Below are positions 34,411-43,681 of a stretch of DNA of 64,000 nucleotides, one piece after another. The notes beneath the pieces are model-generated. The model searched no databases, was not told the origin of the DNA, and saw only the letters and a list, made by a program, of their open reading frames with translations. How positions within the stretch are numbered: position 1 is the first letter of the stretch; every line of letters begins with the position of its first letter. The translations under genes and the position numbers were made by a program. The stretch is from Jidongwangia harbinensis (GTDB lineage Bacteria; Actinomycetota; Actinomycetes; Mycobacteriales; Micromonosporaceae): contig NZ_JAIWNC010000023.1 of NCBI RefSeq assembly GCF_020216025.1, positions 124,001-188,000 of the forward strand, given 5' to 3'.

Positions 34411-34434
34411 ACTGCGGGACAAGGGGGTCGGGGG

Positions 34435-36864
34435 TTGTTCGCCGCCTGGGGCTCGTGGGTGGCCCGGTTCCGCTGGCCGGTGTTCACGGTGGCGCTCGCC
34501 GCGGTGATCGGGGCCGGCGTGTGGGGCACGGGCGTGTTCGGCCAGCTGTCCGAGGGCGGCTACCACGATCCGGGCAGTGAGTCGACCCGGGCCGCCGAGG
34601 TGGTCCGGCAGGGCCTGGGCGCCCAGGGCGGCGACGTGGTGGTCGTCTACACCCCCACCACCGGCGGCATCGACGACGCCGCGCTGGCCGACCGGGTCCG
34701 GGACCGGCTCGACCGGCTGCCCCGCGACGCGGTCAGCGCCACCACGTCGTACTGGTCGGCGGACCGCGCCCCGCGGTACGCCTCGGCGGACCGCCGCAGC
34801 GCGGTCGCCGTGCTCACCCTGGCCGGTGCGGACGACTCGGCGAAGCTGGCCTCGTACCGGCAGATCGACGACCGGCTCGCGGTGCCCGGCGCCCGCGTCC
34901 AGGTGGCCGGCGGCACCGTGCTCGGCGATGCGTCTGCCCGCCTGTCCACCCGCGACCTGGCCGTGGCGGAGGCCGTCTCCCTGCCGATCGTGCTGATCCT
35001 GCTGCTGCTGGTGTTCGGCTCGCTGGTCGCCGCGGCGCTGCCGGTGCTGGTCGGCGGCGCGGCGGTGCTCGGCTCGCTGGGCGTGCTGCACGCGGTCGCG
35101 CTGACCCACAACGTCAACTCGTTCGCGGTGAACGTGGCCAGCCTGCTGGGCCTGGGCATGGCGATCGACTACGGGCTCTTCATGGTGGGGCGCTTCCGCG
35201 AGGAGCAGGAGTACGGCCGGACGCCCGCCGAGGCGGTGACCCGTACCGTGGCGACGGCCGGGCGGACCGTGCTGTTCTCCGCCACCCTGTTGATGATCGC
35301 GCTCGCCGGGCTGCTGCTGTTCCCGCAGGGCTTCCTGAAGTCGCTGGCGTACGGCGGGCTGGCCGCGGTCGCGCTGGCCGCGGTGCTGTCGCTCAGCCTG
35401 CTGCCCGCGCTGCTGGCGATCCTCGGGCGGCGGGTCGACAAGCTGCCGATCCGGCTGCCCCGGCGCCGCACCGCCCGCCCGCCCGGCAGCGGCTGGGCCC
35501 GGCTCGCCGACGTGGTGCTGCGCCGTCCGGTGCTGGTGGCCGTACCCCTGGTGCTGGGTCTGCTGGTGCTGGCCGCACCGATCCGCGGGGTGCACTTCGG
35601 CGAGACCGACGAGCGGGTGCTGCCGGCCGGCGAACCGGCCCGCCAGGCCATCGAGACGCTCAAGGCGGACTTCCCGGCGCTGAGCAGCGTGGGCATCCAG
35701 GTGGTGCTGCGCGGCACCCGCGGCGAGGCGCCGGAACCGGCCGCCACGGCGACGTTCGCCGACCGGCTGCGGCAGGTGCGCGGCGTCGCCGCGGTGACCC
35801 CGGCCGGCTCTGGCGACGTGGTGGTGGTCTTCACCGCCACCACGGAGGCGACCGACCCGTTCGCCGGCGCGGCCCGTGACGCGGTCACCGACATCCGCGC
35901 CCTGCGCCCGCCGGCCGACACCGAGCTGCTGGTCGGCGGCACCACCGCCCGCAGCGTGGACAGCCTGGAGGCGACCGCGGACCGGCTCCCGCTGATGATC
36001 GGGCTGCTGGTCGGCGCCACCCTGATCCTGATGTCCCTGGCCTTCGGCTCGATCCTGCTGCCGGTCAAGGCGGTGGTGGTGAGCGCGCTCAGCCTCACCG
36101 CCACGTTCGGCATCCTGGTCTGGATCTTCTCCGACGGCCATGGCGCCGGCCTGCTGCGGGTCACGCCGGCACCGCTGGAGGTCGGCATCGTGGTGCTGAT
36201 GGCCGCGGTGGTGTTCGGGCTGTCCACCGACTACGAGGTGTTCCTGCTGTCCCGGATGGTCGAGGCGCGGACCCGGGGCGCCACCACCGCCGAGGCGGTG
36301 ACCACCGGCCTGGCCCGCACCGGCCGGGTGATCAGTGCGGCGGCGCTGCTGCTCATCGTGGTGACCGGCGCGTTCGCGCTGTCCTCCGTGACCACCATGC
36401 GGTTCGTCGGCGTCGGCATGATCATCGCGCTGGTGCTGGACGCCACCGTGGTCCGGATGCTGCTGGTGCCGGCGCTGCTGCGGATGCTCGGCGCCGCGGC
36501 CTGGTGGGCGCCGGGGCCGCTGCGCCGCCTGCAGGAGCGGGCCGGCCTGGCGGAGTACGCCGACGAGGAACTGTTCCCGACCGTGTCGGTGGGCCGGCAC
36601 GCCGCGCCGGAGGACGCGGACCCCCGCCCGGCGGCACCGGGCCCCGCGCCCGGTCACGCCGAGCCGGTCTCCGACCGCGACCGGTCGGCCATCCGGGTCG
36701 GCACCGGCGACCGGTCCGCCTCGCCCCGCACCGAGCGGCCGTCCGTCCGGTTCCTCACCGGCGACGAGAACACGCCGGACCCGGCCGCCACCGTGGTGCT
36801 GGACGGCCCGACCACCGTCGATCTGTCCGCCCGCCGCGCCCCGGAGCACCCGGACCACGGGTGA
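34435..36864 (+). CDS. MMPL family (RND superfamily) transporter
   Basis: 809 residues in two RND-like halves, each with one helix, a large extracellular loop and five more helices. GLGMAIDYGLFMVGRFREEQ and FGLSTDYEVFLLSRMVEA are the two Asp-Tyr proton-relay motifs of the MmpL/RND family. It likely exports lipids or other hydrophobic compounds using the proton gradient. The C-terminal 120 residues form a charged cytoplasmic tail rich in Arg/Asp/Pro with repeated RDRSA and GDRSA. The start is TTG with AAGGGGG upstream. It is co-directional with the preceding single-pass protein, 24 bp away, which could be a partner. Confidence 0.9.
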   Translation: MFAAWGSWVARFRWPVFTVALAAVIGAGVWGTGVFGQLSEGGYHDPGSESTRAAEVVRQGLGAQGGDVVVVYTPTTGGIDDAALADRVRDRLDRLPRDAVSATTSYWSADRAPRYASADRRSAVAVLTLAGADDSAKLASYRQIDDRLAVPGARVQVAGGTVLGDASARLSTRDLAVAEAVSLPIVLILLLLVFGSLVAAALPVLVGGAAVLGSLGVLHAVALTHNVNSFAVNVASLLGLGMAIDYGLFMVGRFREEQEYGRTPAEAVTRTVATAGRTVLFSATLLMIALAGLLLFPQGFLKSLAYGGLAAVALAAVLSLSLLPALLAILGRRVDKLPIRLPRRRTARPPGSGWARLADVVLRRPVLVAVPLVLGLLVLAAPIRGVHFGETDERVLPAGEPARQAIETLKADFPALSSVGIQVVLRGTRGEAPEPAATATFADRLRQVRGVAAVTPAGSGDVVVVFTATTEATDPFAGAARDAVTDIRALRPPADTELLVGGTTARSVDSLEATADRLPLMIGLLVGATLILMSLAFGSILLPVKAVVVSALSLTATFGILVWIFSDGHGAGLLRVTPAPLEVGIVVLMAAVVFGLSTDYEVFLLSRMVEARTRGATTAEAVTTGLARTGRVISAAALLLIVVTGAFALSSVTTMRFVGVGMIIALVLDATVVRMLLVPALLRMLGAAAWWAPGPLRRLQERAGLAEYADEELFPTVSVGRHAAPEDADPRPAAPGPAPGHAEPVSDRDRSAIRVGTGDRSASPRTERPSVRFLTGDENTPDPAATVVLDGPTTVDLSARRAPEHPDHG

Positions 36865-36929
36865 GTCCGCCGGGCCGGGACAGTACAGTGCCTGGCGGCA
36901 GTGGTCGGTGGGAAGTGGTGGGAGCACGG

Positions 36930-38336
36930 ATGACGGCGGGTGAGGACCGGGAGCAGGCGCCGGGCGTGGATCCGGCACGGCTGGCGGCGTGCCTGGCCGT
37001 CCTGGCCGAGGTGGAGGCGCTGCCGGTCGAGCACCCGGACGCGGTCGCCGTGCGCCGGGCCACCGCGGGACTGTTCAAGACCGCGAAACTGCGCCGCCGC
37101 CGGGAACGGCGCGACGCCATCCTGGCCGCGGACCGGGCGGTCACCGAGGCCACCGCGACCGGCGCGCCGAACCGGATCGACGACGAGACCGCCGGCCTGC
37201 CGCTGCGGACCGCGACCGAGGACGTGACCGCGGGGATCCTGCGCCAGGCCCGCGGCTGCTACATCTGCAAACAGCGATACCACCGGGTGGACGCGTTCTA
37301 CCACCAGCTCTGCCCGGACTGCGCCGCGCACAACCGGGCCCGGCGCGACGCCCGGACCGACCTCAGCGGCCGTCGCGCGCTGCTCACCGGCGGCCGCGCC
37401 AAGATCGGCATGTACATCGCGCTGCGCCTGCTGCGCGACGGCGCGGACACCACCATCACGACCCGGTTCCCGCACGACGCGATGCGCCGGTTCGCGGCCA
37501 TGCCGGACAGCGCCGACTGGCTGCACCGGCTCCGGGTGGTCGGCATCGACCTGCGCGATCCGTCGCAGGTGGTGGCGCTCAGCGACGCGGTCGCGGCCCG
37601 GGGGCCGCTGGACATTCTGATCAACAACGCGGCCCAGACGGTACGCCGGTCGCCCGGCAGCTACTCGGCGCTGGCCGCGGCGGAGTCGGAGCCGCTGCCG
37701 GACGGCCCGCTGCCCGAGGTGGAGTACTTCGGCGGCCGGTCCACCGGCGAGATCGGCGGTCCGGCCTCGGTGCCCGCGCACGCGGTGACCACGCTGGCGC
37801 TCACCGCCGGGACGAACGCGATCGACGCCGGCGGCCTGCTGCCCGACCTGGCACCCACGAACAGCTGGAGCGACCGGGTGCACGAGGTCGACCCGGTGGA
37901 GCTGCTCGAGGTGCAGCTGTGCAACGTGACCGCCCCGTTCGTCCTGGTCAGCCGGCTGCGCGCGGCGATGCAGGCGTCGCCGTTCCCGCGCCGGTACGTG
38001 GTGAACGTGTCCGCCATGGAGGGCGTGTTCAGCCGCGGCTACAAGGGGGCCGGCCACCCGCACACCAACATGGCCAAGGCCGCGCTGAACATGCTGACCC
38101 GCACCAGCGCCGTCGACATGTTCGCCGACGGCATCCTGATGACCAGCGTGGACACCGGCTGGATCACCGACGAGCGACCACACCCCACCAAGATGCGGCT
38201 GGCCGAGGAGGGCTTCCACGCCCCGCTGGACCTGGTCGACGGCGCCGCCCGGGTGTACGACCCGATCGTCCGCGGCGAACAGGGCGAGGACGTGTACGGC
38301 TGCTTCCTGAAGGACTACCGGCCCATCCCCTGGTGA
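36930..38336 (+). CDS. Short-chain dehydrogenase-like protein with an N-terminal zinc-ribbon segment
   Basis: 468 residues. Residues 1-100 are helical. CYICKQRYHRVDAFYHQLCP followed by DCAAHN (near residues 110-135) gives CxxC...CxxC, a likely zinc knuckle. The SDR domain follows: RRALLTGGRAKIGMYIALRL (nucleotide loop), GIDLRD, and DILINNAAQT. After VVNVSAMEG comes HTNMAKAALNML where classical SDRs have YxxxKAAL: the Lys is present but the Tyr position is Thr. The enzyme is therefore either catalytically altered or uses another residue. ATG at 36930 has GGGAG upstream. It overlaps the EamA transporter by 4 bp. Confidence 0.8.
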   Translation: MTAGEDREQAPGVDPARLAACLAVLAEVEALPVEHPDAVAVRRATAGLFKTAKLRRRRERRDAILAADRAVTEATATGAPNRIDDETAGLPLRTATEDVTAGILRQARGCYICKQRYHRVDAFYHQLCPDCAAHNRARRDARTDLSGRRALLTGGRAKIGMYIALRLLRDGADTTITTRFPHDAMRRFAAMPDSADWLHRLRVVGIDLRDPSQVVALSDAVAARGPLDILINNAAQTVRRSPGSYSALAAAESEPLPDGPLPEVEYFGGRSTGEIGGPASVPAHAVTTLALTAGTNAIDAGGLLPDLAPTNSWSDRVHEVDPVELLEVQLCNVTAPFVLVSRLRAAMQASPFPRRYVVNVSAMEGVFSRGYKGAGHPHTNMAKAALNMLTRTSAVDMFADGILMTSVDTGWITDERPHPTKMRLAEEGFHAPLDLVDGAARVYDPIVRGEQGEDVYGCFLKDYRPIPW

Positions 38337-39226
38337 CGGTGCGGACGCCGGTGGTGCCGGCGCCGCTGCTGGTGCTGACGTCGATCGCGTCCATCCAGTT
38401 CGGCGGCGCGTTCGCCCGTACCCTCTTCGAGGATCTCGGCGCGGCGGGCGTCACCGTCCTGCGGCTGACCATCGCCGCGCTGGTGGTGGCCGTCGCGACC
38501 CGTCCGCGGGTACGCACCTGGTCCCCCGCGGCGTGGACCGCTGCGACGCTGCTCGGCGTCACGGTCGGCACCATGAACCTGCTGTTCTACCTGGCGCTGC
38601 GCACCGTCCCGCTGGGCATCCTCGTCACCGTCGCGTCCCTCGGCCCGCTGCTGCTCGCGCTGGTGCAGACCCGCCGGCTGCCGGACCTCACCTGGGCGGC
38701 CCTGGCCGCCGTCGGCGTCGTGCTGCTCGGCTGGGACCCTGGCGCCACCGCACCGGCCGGCGGCCTGCTGCTCGGGTTCGCCGCCGGGCTGTGCGGGGCC
38801 GGCTACATCCTGCTCAGCGCGCGCCTCGGCCGGCTGGTACCCGGCACCGGGGGCCTGGCGGTCTCGCTGGCCGTGGCGTCGCTGCTGGTCCTGCCGTTCG
38901 GTGCGGGCGGCGCGAGTGCCGCGTTCGACGATCCCGCGCTGCTGCTCGGCGGCGCCGTGGTCGCCGTACTCTGCTCGGTGCTGCCCAGCGGCCTGGAACT
39001 CCACGCGCTGCGCCGCATGCCCACCCGGGTCTTCGGCATCCTGATGAGCCTGCAACCGGCCGGCGGCGCGATCGCCGGCCTGCTGGTCCTGGACCAGCGC
39101 CTGCGCCCGCTGGAGATCCTGGCGCTGGTCCTGGTCATGCTGGCCAGCGCGGGCGTCACGGTCTCCCGGCGGGCGCCGGTCACGGATCCACCATCGCCCG
39201 GAGCGTCGCCGCCCCGACGAACGTGA
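38333..39226 (+). CDS. EamA/RhtA-type DMT superfamily exporter
   Basis: About 297 residues with ten hydrophobic helices in two EamA repeats; GGAFARTLFEDLGAAGVTVL followed by RLTIAALV is the RhtA-like N-terminal repeat. It probably exports amino acids or other small metabolites. The GTG overlaps the SDR stop (GTGA), so the pair is translationally coupled and the transporter may move the product or substrate of the SDR; this is inference. Its last 47 bp overlap the convergent methyltransferase gene. Confidence 0.88.
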   Translation: MTVRTPVVPAPLLVLTSIASIQFGGAFARTLFEDLGAAGVTVLRLTIAALVVAVATRPRVRTWSPAAWTAATLLGVTVGTMNLLFYLALRTVPLGILVTVASLGPLLLALVQTRRLPDLTWAALAAVGVVLLGWDPGATAPAGGLLLGFAAGLCGAGYILLSARLGRLVPGTGGLAVSLAVASLLVLPFGAGGASAAFDDPALLLGGAVVAVLCSVLPSGLELHALRRMPTRVFGILMSLQPAGGAIAGLLVLDQRLRPLEILALVLVMLASAGVTVSRRAPVTDPPSPGASPPRRT

Positions 39227-39833
39227 ACATCCGCCGGCCCGGCCGCAGCGGCACCGGATCCCCGGCGTGGCGGTGCGCGCCCACCGAGAAGCCCACCTCC
39301 GGCGGAGTCAGGAACAGCCGCTCGAAGCCGCCCTCCTCGAACCTCGCACAGGTGGCCGGCACCCGATCCGGCGCGCCCCGGTGCCGGGTCCAGACCACCG
39401 TGCCGCCGCGGGCACACAGCGCCCGGCAGGCGTCCACCGTGGCGAGCACGTCCTCGTCGGTGAGGTTGCCGAACACGCCGCACGCGACGACCAGGTCGGC
39501 GGGCACCGCGCCGGCGTAGCAGTCGGTCAGCCCGGCGTCGCCGCGCACCACCTCCACACCGTCCAGGCCGGCGGCGCGGGCCGCCGCCCGGGCGGCGTTG
39601 ACGTTGCGCTGGTCGAGTTCCACCAGCCGGGCACGCACGTCGCCCCCGCGCGGGTGGCCGGCGAGCACCCCGATCAGATCGCGGCCCTGCCCGGCGCAGA
39701 GGCTGACCGCCGTCCGCGGCCCGGCCGGCATGGCGTCCAGCGCGGTCCGGATCCGCGCCTGCACGATGCGCAGGCGGTGCGCCAGCTTCGAGTCGGGTAC
39801 GTCGTAGTCCGCATGCCAGTCGACCCAGTCCAC
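39180..39833 (-). CDS. Class I SAM-dependent methyltransferase
   Basis: 217 residues. RTAVSLCAGQGRDLIGVLAG near residue 41 is motif I with the glycine loop (CAGQGRD), RLVELDQRNVNAARAAARAA gives the acidic residue binding the ribose, and VVRGDAGLTDCY and DLVVACGVFGNLTDEDV are motifs II/III. GGTVVWTRHRG follows. The MDWVDWHADYDVPDS start is typical of small actinobacterial methyltransferases of unknown substrate. The start is GTG at 39833. It overlaps the EamA gene at its 3' end. Confidence 0.85.
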   Translation of the reverse strand: MDWVDWHADYDVPDSKLAHRLRIVQARIRTALDAMPAGPRTAVSLCAGQGRDLIGVLAGHPRGGDVRARLVELDQRNVNAARAAARAAGLDGVEVVRGDAGLTDCYAGAVPADLVVACGVFGNLTDEDVLATVDACRALCARGGTVVWTRHRGAPDRVPATCARFEEGGFERLFLTPPEVGFSVGAHRHAGDPVPLRPGRRMFTFVGAATLRAMVDP

Positions 39834-39928
39834 ACCGGCACCCTACGGCCCGCTCCGCACACCTGACCGACCGCCGCCCGGGTCCGCCTTCCCGGGACCG
39901 GGCGGGGTGGCCCGCGTAGATTGGCGGG

Positions 39929-40312
39929 GTGGCCACCTTCTGGACCCTGGGCGCCGACGCCGACGACCCGCAGCGGCTCGCCGCCTTCTGGGCGCTGGCG
40001 CTGGGCTACGTCAGCGAACCCGGCTTCGACGAGCCCGACAACGCGTCCATCGTCGACCCCGACGGCCGGGGCCCCGCCATCGCCTTCCTGAAGGTGCCCG
40101 AGGGAAAGACCGCGAAGAACCGCGTGCACGTCGACATCCGGGTGGCCGGGCCGGGCCCGTGGGACATGGCCGAACGGGCCCGCCTGATCCGGCGGAAGGT
40201 GCCCGAACTGGTGGCCGCCGGTGCGACGGTGGTCCGTGAGCACTGGTACGGCGACGACCTCGGGCACGTCGTCATGCTGGACCCCGAGGGCAACGAGTTC
40301 TGCGTCGCCTGA
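39929..40312 (+). CDS. VOC/glyoxalase-like protein
   Basis: 127 residues. The start ATFWTLGADADDPQRLAAFW followed by ALALGY is the N-terminal pattern of the actinobacterial glyoxalase/bleomycin-resistance-like (VOC) family. RVHVDIRVAG and HVVMLDPEGNEFCVA give the His and final Glu that usually bind the metal. One beta-alpha-beta-beta-beta unit pair is present, so a dimer is expected. Substrate unknown. The start is GTG. It may share a transcript with the kinase-like gene 74 bp downstream. Confidence 0.87.
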   Translation: MATFWTLGADADDPQRLAAFWALALGYVSEPGFDEPDNASIVDPDGRGPAIAFLKVPEGKTAKNRVHVDIRVAGPGPWDMAERARLIRRKVPELVAAGATVVREHWYGDDLGHVVMLDPEGNEFCVA

Positions 40313-40386
40313 GCGATCGGTCACCCCACCGACGGCGCCACGACCCGGTGGCCGGCCGCGATCTTACGGACGAGAGGAGCCCTTCC

Positions 40387-41289
40387 GTGACGCGCTCGGC
40401 GGCGTACCTGCTCGACCGCCTGCACCGGGCCGGGATGCGCGACGTGCTCGCGGTCGAGCCGGCGACGGGCGGACTCGCGGCGCTGGCCGGCATCGCCACC
40501 CGCCGGGACGGGCCACCGGTCTTCGTCAAGGCGTTCGCCGACACCCCGGACGTCGACGTCTTCGCCACCGAGGCCGAAGGGCTGACCGCGCTGCGGGACC
40601 TCGGCGGCATGGTGACGCCGGACGTGATCCGGGCCGGCCGGGACCTGCTCGTGCTCTCGGTGCTGCGGCCCAGACCGGACAGCGAGACGTTCTGGGAACA
40701 GTTCGCCCACGATCTGGCCCGAATGCACGCCGGCACGGTCCATCCCCGCTTCGGATGGCACCGCGACAACTGGCTGGGCCGCCGCCGGCAGGTCAACACC
40801 TGGAACGACGACGGCTTCGCGTTCTTCGCCGAACATCGGCTCCTCCGCTGGCTTGGGCAACCCCGCGTCGACGCCGCACTCGACGCCGCCGACCGGGCGG
40901 CCCTGGAGCGGCTGTGCCACCGGCTGCCGGACCTGCTGCCGGACCGGCCGGCCTGCCTGACCCACGGCGACCTGTGGACCCAGAACCTCCTGGCCACCCC
41001 GGACGGCCGGCCCGCACTGATCGACCCCGCGGTGTCCTACATGTGGGCCGAGGTCGACCTCGCCCACGTGTGGTCCACCTCGCCGCCGCCCGAGGCGCAC
41101 CGGTTCTTCGCCGTCTACGCGGAGCTGACCTCGCTGGACGCCGACTGGCCGGCCCGGATGCCGATCATCCAGTTGCGGCAGCATCTCGCGGTGCTGGCCC
41201 AGTTCGACGACGACTGGGGCGCGGCCGACACGATCCGTGCCACCCTGGCCCCGTTCCGCTCACCGAACGGCTCCAGGCGCGACGGTTGA
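40387..41289 (+). CDS. Fructosamine kinase family protein
   Basis: About 300 residues with an aminoglycoside-phosphotransferase-like fold. PPVFVKAFADT supplies the ATP-binding Lys, FEQ-type residues follow in EAEGLTAL, and ACLTHGDLWTQN then ALIDPAVSYMWAEVDLAHVW carry the catalytic HGDLW and metal-binding D of fructosamine-3-kinases. WHRDNWLGRRRQVNTWNDDG is the family substrate-region signature. It probably phosphorylates glycated amines or ribulosamines for protein deglycation. GTG at 40387 has GAGAGGAG upstream. Confidence 0.85.
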   Translation: MTRSAAYLLDRLHRAGMRDVLAVEPATGGLAALAGIATRRDGPPVFVKAFADTPDVDVFATEAEGLTALRDLGGMVTPDVIRAGRDLLVLSVLRPRPDSETFWEQFAHDLARMHAGTVHPRFGWHRDNWLGRRRQVNTWNDDGFAFFAEHRLLRWLGQPRVDAALDAADRAALERLCHRLPDLLPDRPACLTHGDLWTQNLLATPDGRPALIDPAVSYMWAEVDLAHVWSTSPPPEAHRFFAVYAELTSLDADWPARMPIIQLRQHLAVLAQFDDDWGAADTIRATLAPFRSPNGSRRDG

Positions 41290-41314
41290 CCACCGCGCCG
41301 GCCCGGGGCGGTGG
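41290..41314. terminator. Hairpin between convergent genes
   Basis: CCACCGC (41290-41296) pairs with GCGGTGG (41308-41314) around an 11-base GC loop, directly after the fructosamine kinase stop. Terminator role inferred. Confidence 0.4.
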
Positions 41315-41437
41315 CGGGGCCGTTCGGTTGCGGTGATCCCGGTGGGTGGAGGGCTGTCCGGCGGTGGGTGGCACCGGGTCGGCACCATCCGGACCGAGGT
41401 GGCATCCCCGCGGCCCGTCCGGTCTCCAGAGGCAATA

Positions 41438-42700
41438 TCAGCCGTTCCGCCGGTCGCGGTCAGGAACATCCTGGTTGACCTGGTGTCCGCGGGCGAGGAC
41501 GGCCTGGACACGGCGCAGTGCCGTGATGTCGGTGAGGGGGTTGCCGTCCACCGCCAGGATGTCGGCGTCGAAGCCCGGGGCGATCCGGCCTTTCCGCGAT
41601 CCCAGGCCGCACGCCGCGGCCGCGGTGGACGTGACGGCGCGCAGAGCACCGGCCGGGCCGAGTAGCACCGCAGCCGCCTGGGCGATCGCGAAGGGCAGGA
41701 CGTCGTGTGGTTTGGTGATCTCGATTCCTGCGTCCGTGCCGACGAGCAGACGCGCGCCGGCCTCGTGCAGACGGCGGAAGTTGGTGATGATCCCCGGCGT
41801 ACGCGTCCGGACCGCAGGGGAAGTCGTCGCTCCTGGCACGGGAACGTTGCCGACGGTGATTCCCACGGCAACCCCGCTCTGCACCATGCGGCCGATGAGG
41901 TCGCCCGGCTCGTCGACCCCGTCGGCGCTCCAGAACGTGACATGCTCTAGACCGTCCACACCGGCGTCGAGTGACTCACGGATGGACGCCGTCCCGTGGG
42001 CGTGTGCGACGACCGGCAACCCGAGTCGGTGGGCCCCGTCCACCGCGGCCCGCAGCACGGCGGGCGGGAACTGGGACAGCTCCTGCCGGGTACCCGGTGT
42101 CATCCGGCCGCCGCTGGCCATCACCTTGACGACGTCGGCCCCGTGATCGGCGCGTTCGGCCACGGCCGCCCGCACCGCGTCCTCCGACGGTTCCACCTCG
42201 CCACCGAGGAAGTGGCAATGCCCCGCAGGGGTGGTGATCGGTGGCCCGGATGCCACGATCGTGGGCAGGTCGTCGCGGCCTCGCAGCCGCAGCGAGAGAT
42301 GGTGCAGGTCACCGAGGTCCCGCACCGTGGTGACGCCGGCCCGAAGGGCGGTACGGCCGGCGGCTGCCATGGCCGTGACGACGGCGTCCTCGTCTCCGGC
42401 ACGGGCGGCAAGGGAGGTGACCGGGTCGGCGCCCCCGTCGAACACCAGATGCATGTGGGTGTCGATCAGGCCCGGCAGCAGCGTGGCACCCGGAAGGTCC
42501 AGGACGCGCGCGTGGGGCGGCGGAGCGACGGCACTGTCGACGGCGACGATGGTGACGCCGTCCACAATGATCAACGGGTCGGGTTGAAGTGTCTCCGTCA
42601 CGCCGTCGAAGAGGGCCGCCGCCCGGATCGCCAGCAGGCCGGGCCGCTCGGTCACCCCAGAGATGATCACGATCGGACGGTAACCTCGGCGGTCAACCAT
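41438..42700 (-). CDS. Amidohydrolase family metal-dependent hydrolase
   Basis: About 420 residues. LLPGLIDTHMHLVFDGGADP carries the HxH metal pair after the N-terminal beta-sandwich. VVKVMASGG has the probable carboxylated Lys, VVAHAHG and GLEHVTFW the two His ligands, and LLVGTDAGIEI the final Asp. SRKGRIAPGFDADILAVDGN is the closing composite-domain signature. Relatives include imidazolonepropionase-like and prolidase-type enzymes, so the substrate is probably a peptide or cyclic amide. ATG 42700 is used; GTG 42670 is an alternative. It stands alone, between the convergent fructosamine kinase and the SWIM gene. Confidence 0.87.
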   Translation of the reverse strand: MVDRRGYRPIVIISGVTERPGLLAIRAAALFDGVTETLQPDPLIIVDGVTIVAVDSAVAPPPHARVLDLPGATLLPGLIDTHMHLVFDGGADPVTSLAARAGDEDAVVTAMAAAGRTALRAGVTTVRDLGDLHHLSLRLRGRDDLPTIVASGPPITTPAGHCHFLGGEVEPSEDAVRAAVAERADHGADVVKVMASGGRMTPGTRQELSQFPPAVLRAAVDGAHRLGLPVVAHAHGTASIRESLDAGVDGLEHVTFWSADGVDEPGDLIGRMVQSGVAVGITVGNVPVPGATTSPAVRTRTPGIITNFRRLHEAGARLLVGTDAGIEITKPHDVLPFAIAQAAAVLLGPAGALRAVTSTAAAACGLGSRKGRIAPGFDADILAVDGNPLTDITALRRVQAVLARGHQVNQDVPDRDRRNG

Positions 42701-42871
42701 CCGGGGGACCCGGAAGGGACTCAGGTCGCACTTCGGCGCTGCTCGACAGCCAGCGCGCGAGCCACTCCCGCAAGGCGAGTCCACCGAGGCGCTCGAGCGA
42801 GCCACTCCAGCCGGACGGTCCGGCGAGCCGGGTCCGGCGAGCCGGGTGGGCGGGTGCGGAGTCGCCGCTGG

Positions 42872-43681
42872 TCAGTCCGGCGGCAGCGCCTGGTAGGCGG
42901 GACGCAGCAGGTCGGTCACGGGCCGGCCGTGCACCGCCAGCGGAGGCGGGTCGAGCTGGTCGAGCAGCGCGTCCGGGCGACCCGGCGTGACCGGCGGGGA
43001 GGTGCCGGACGGCGTACCCCCGGACCAGAAGTCGGCGCAGTCGCCGAGCTCGGCCGGGTCCGTGGCGGTGGCCGCCGGTGGGGCGGCGGCCTCGACGGCG
43101 GCCGCGCCGCGCAGCCGGCGCAGGCGTTCGAGCAGTTCGTCGCGGGGACGGCCGCGCCAGGCGAAAGCCTCGAACGGGTCGGTGTCGAACGCGGCGGCCA
43201 GCGCGTAGCAGGTGGCGGCGAGGTGGACGCACGGCATCGGCCAGCGTTCGCAGCTGCAGTCCATGGCGATCTCGCCGATGGACAGCGGCAGCAGGCTCAG
43301 CCCGGCTTCGGCGAACACGGCGTCGATGTCCGCGGGCATCCGGCCGGCGAGCAGGTCGGCGACGTAGCGGGCCTGGGAGGCGAGGGTGTCCTCGACGCGG
43401 GACCATTCGGCGGCACCGAGGGCGCGGACCGCGATGCGGGACCGGTGGGCGGCGGGCTCGTCGGGGCCGCGTACCAGGGCCACCGCCAGGCTGCCGGAGA
43501 CGGTGAGGTGGCGGACGTGGCCGGACCGGGCGTCGCGCCGGCCGCGGGCGAACGTGGGTGCCATCCGCAGCGCCTCGAACATGGCGACGAACGGGGCCGA
43601 GAACGGCGTCGCGCCGGATCGCCGGGGCGCGCCGGCCGGTACGACCGCTCCGCTCGGCGGAGTCCGGAACGGATCAGTCAC
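42872..43681 (-). CDS. SWIM zinc-finger protein, partner of the SNF2 helicase
   Basis: 269 residues. MDCSCERWPMPCVHLAATCY (near residues 139-158) is a SWIM finger: CxC, six residues, CxH. It is thought to bind DNA or protein. The first 100 residues (FVAMFEALRMAPTFARGRRD, ... VRHLTVSGSLAVALVRG) are the usual actinobacterial N-terminal region; the C-terminal 100 residues are Pro/Ala-rich. The GTG overlaps the SNF2 stop by 8 bp, so the two are coupled, an arrangement common in actinobacteria. The likely joint role is chromatin or nucleic-acid remodelling. Confidence 0.88.
   Translation of the reverse strand: MTDPFRTPPSGAVVPAGAPRRSGATPFSAPFVAMFEALRMAPTFARGRRDARSGHVRHLTVSGSLAVALVRGPDEPAAHRSRIAVRALGAAEWSRVEDTLASQARYVADLLAGRMPADIDAVFAEAGLSLLPLSIGEIAMDCSCERWPMPCVHLAATCYALAAAFDTDPFEAFAWRGRPRDELLERLRRLRGAAAVEAAAPPAATATDPAELGDCADFWSGGTPSGTSPPVTPGRPDALLDQLDPPPLAVHGRPVTDLLRPAYQALPPD

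Noticed and set aside
33463..36978. 1171-residue minus-strand open frame
   Set aside because: Shadow of the MMPL and membrane-protein genes; low-complexity Gly/Arg/His composition.
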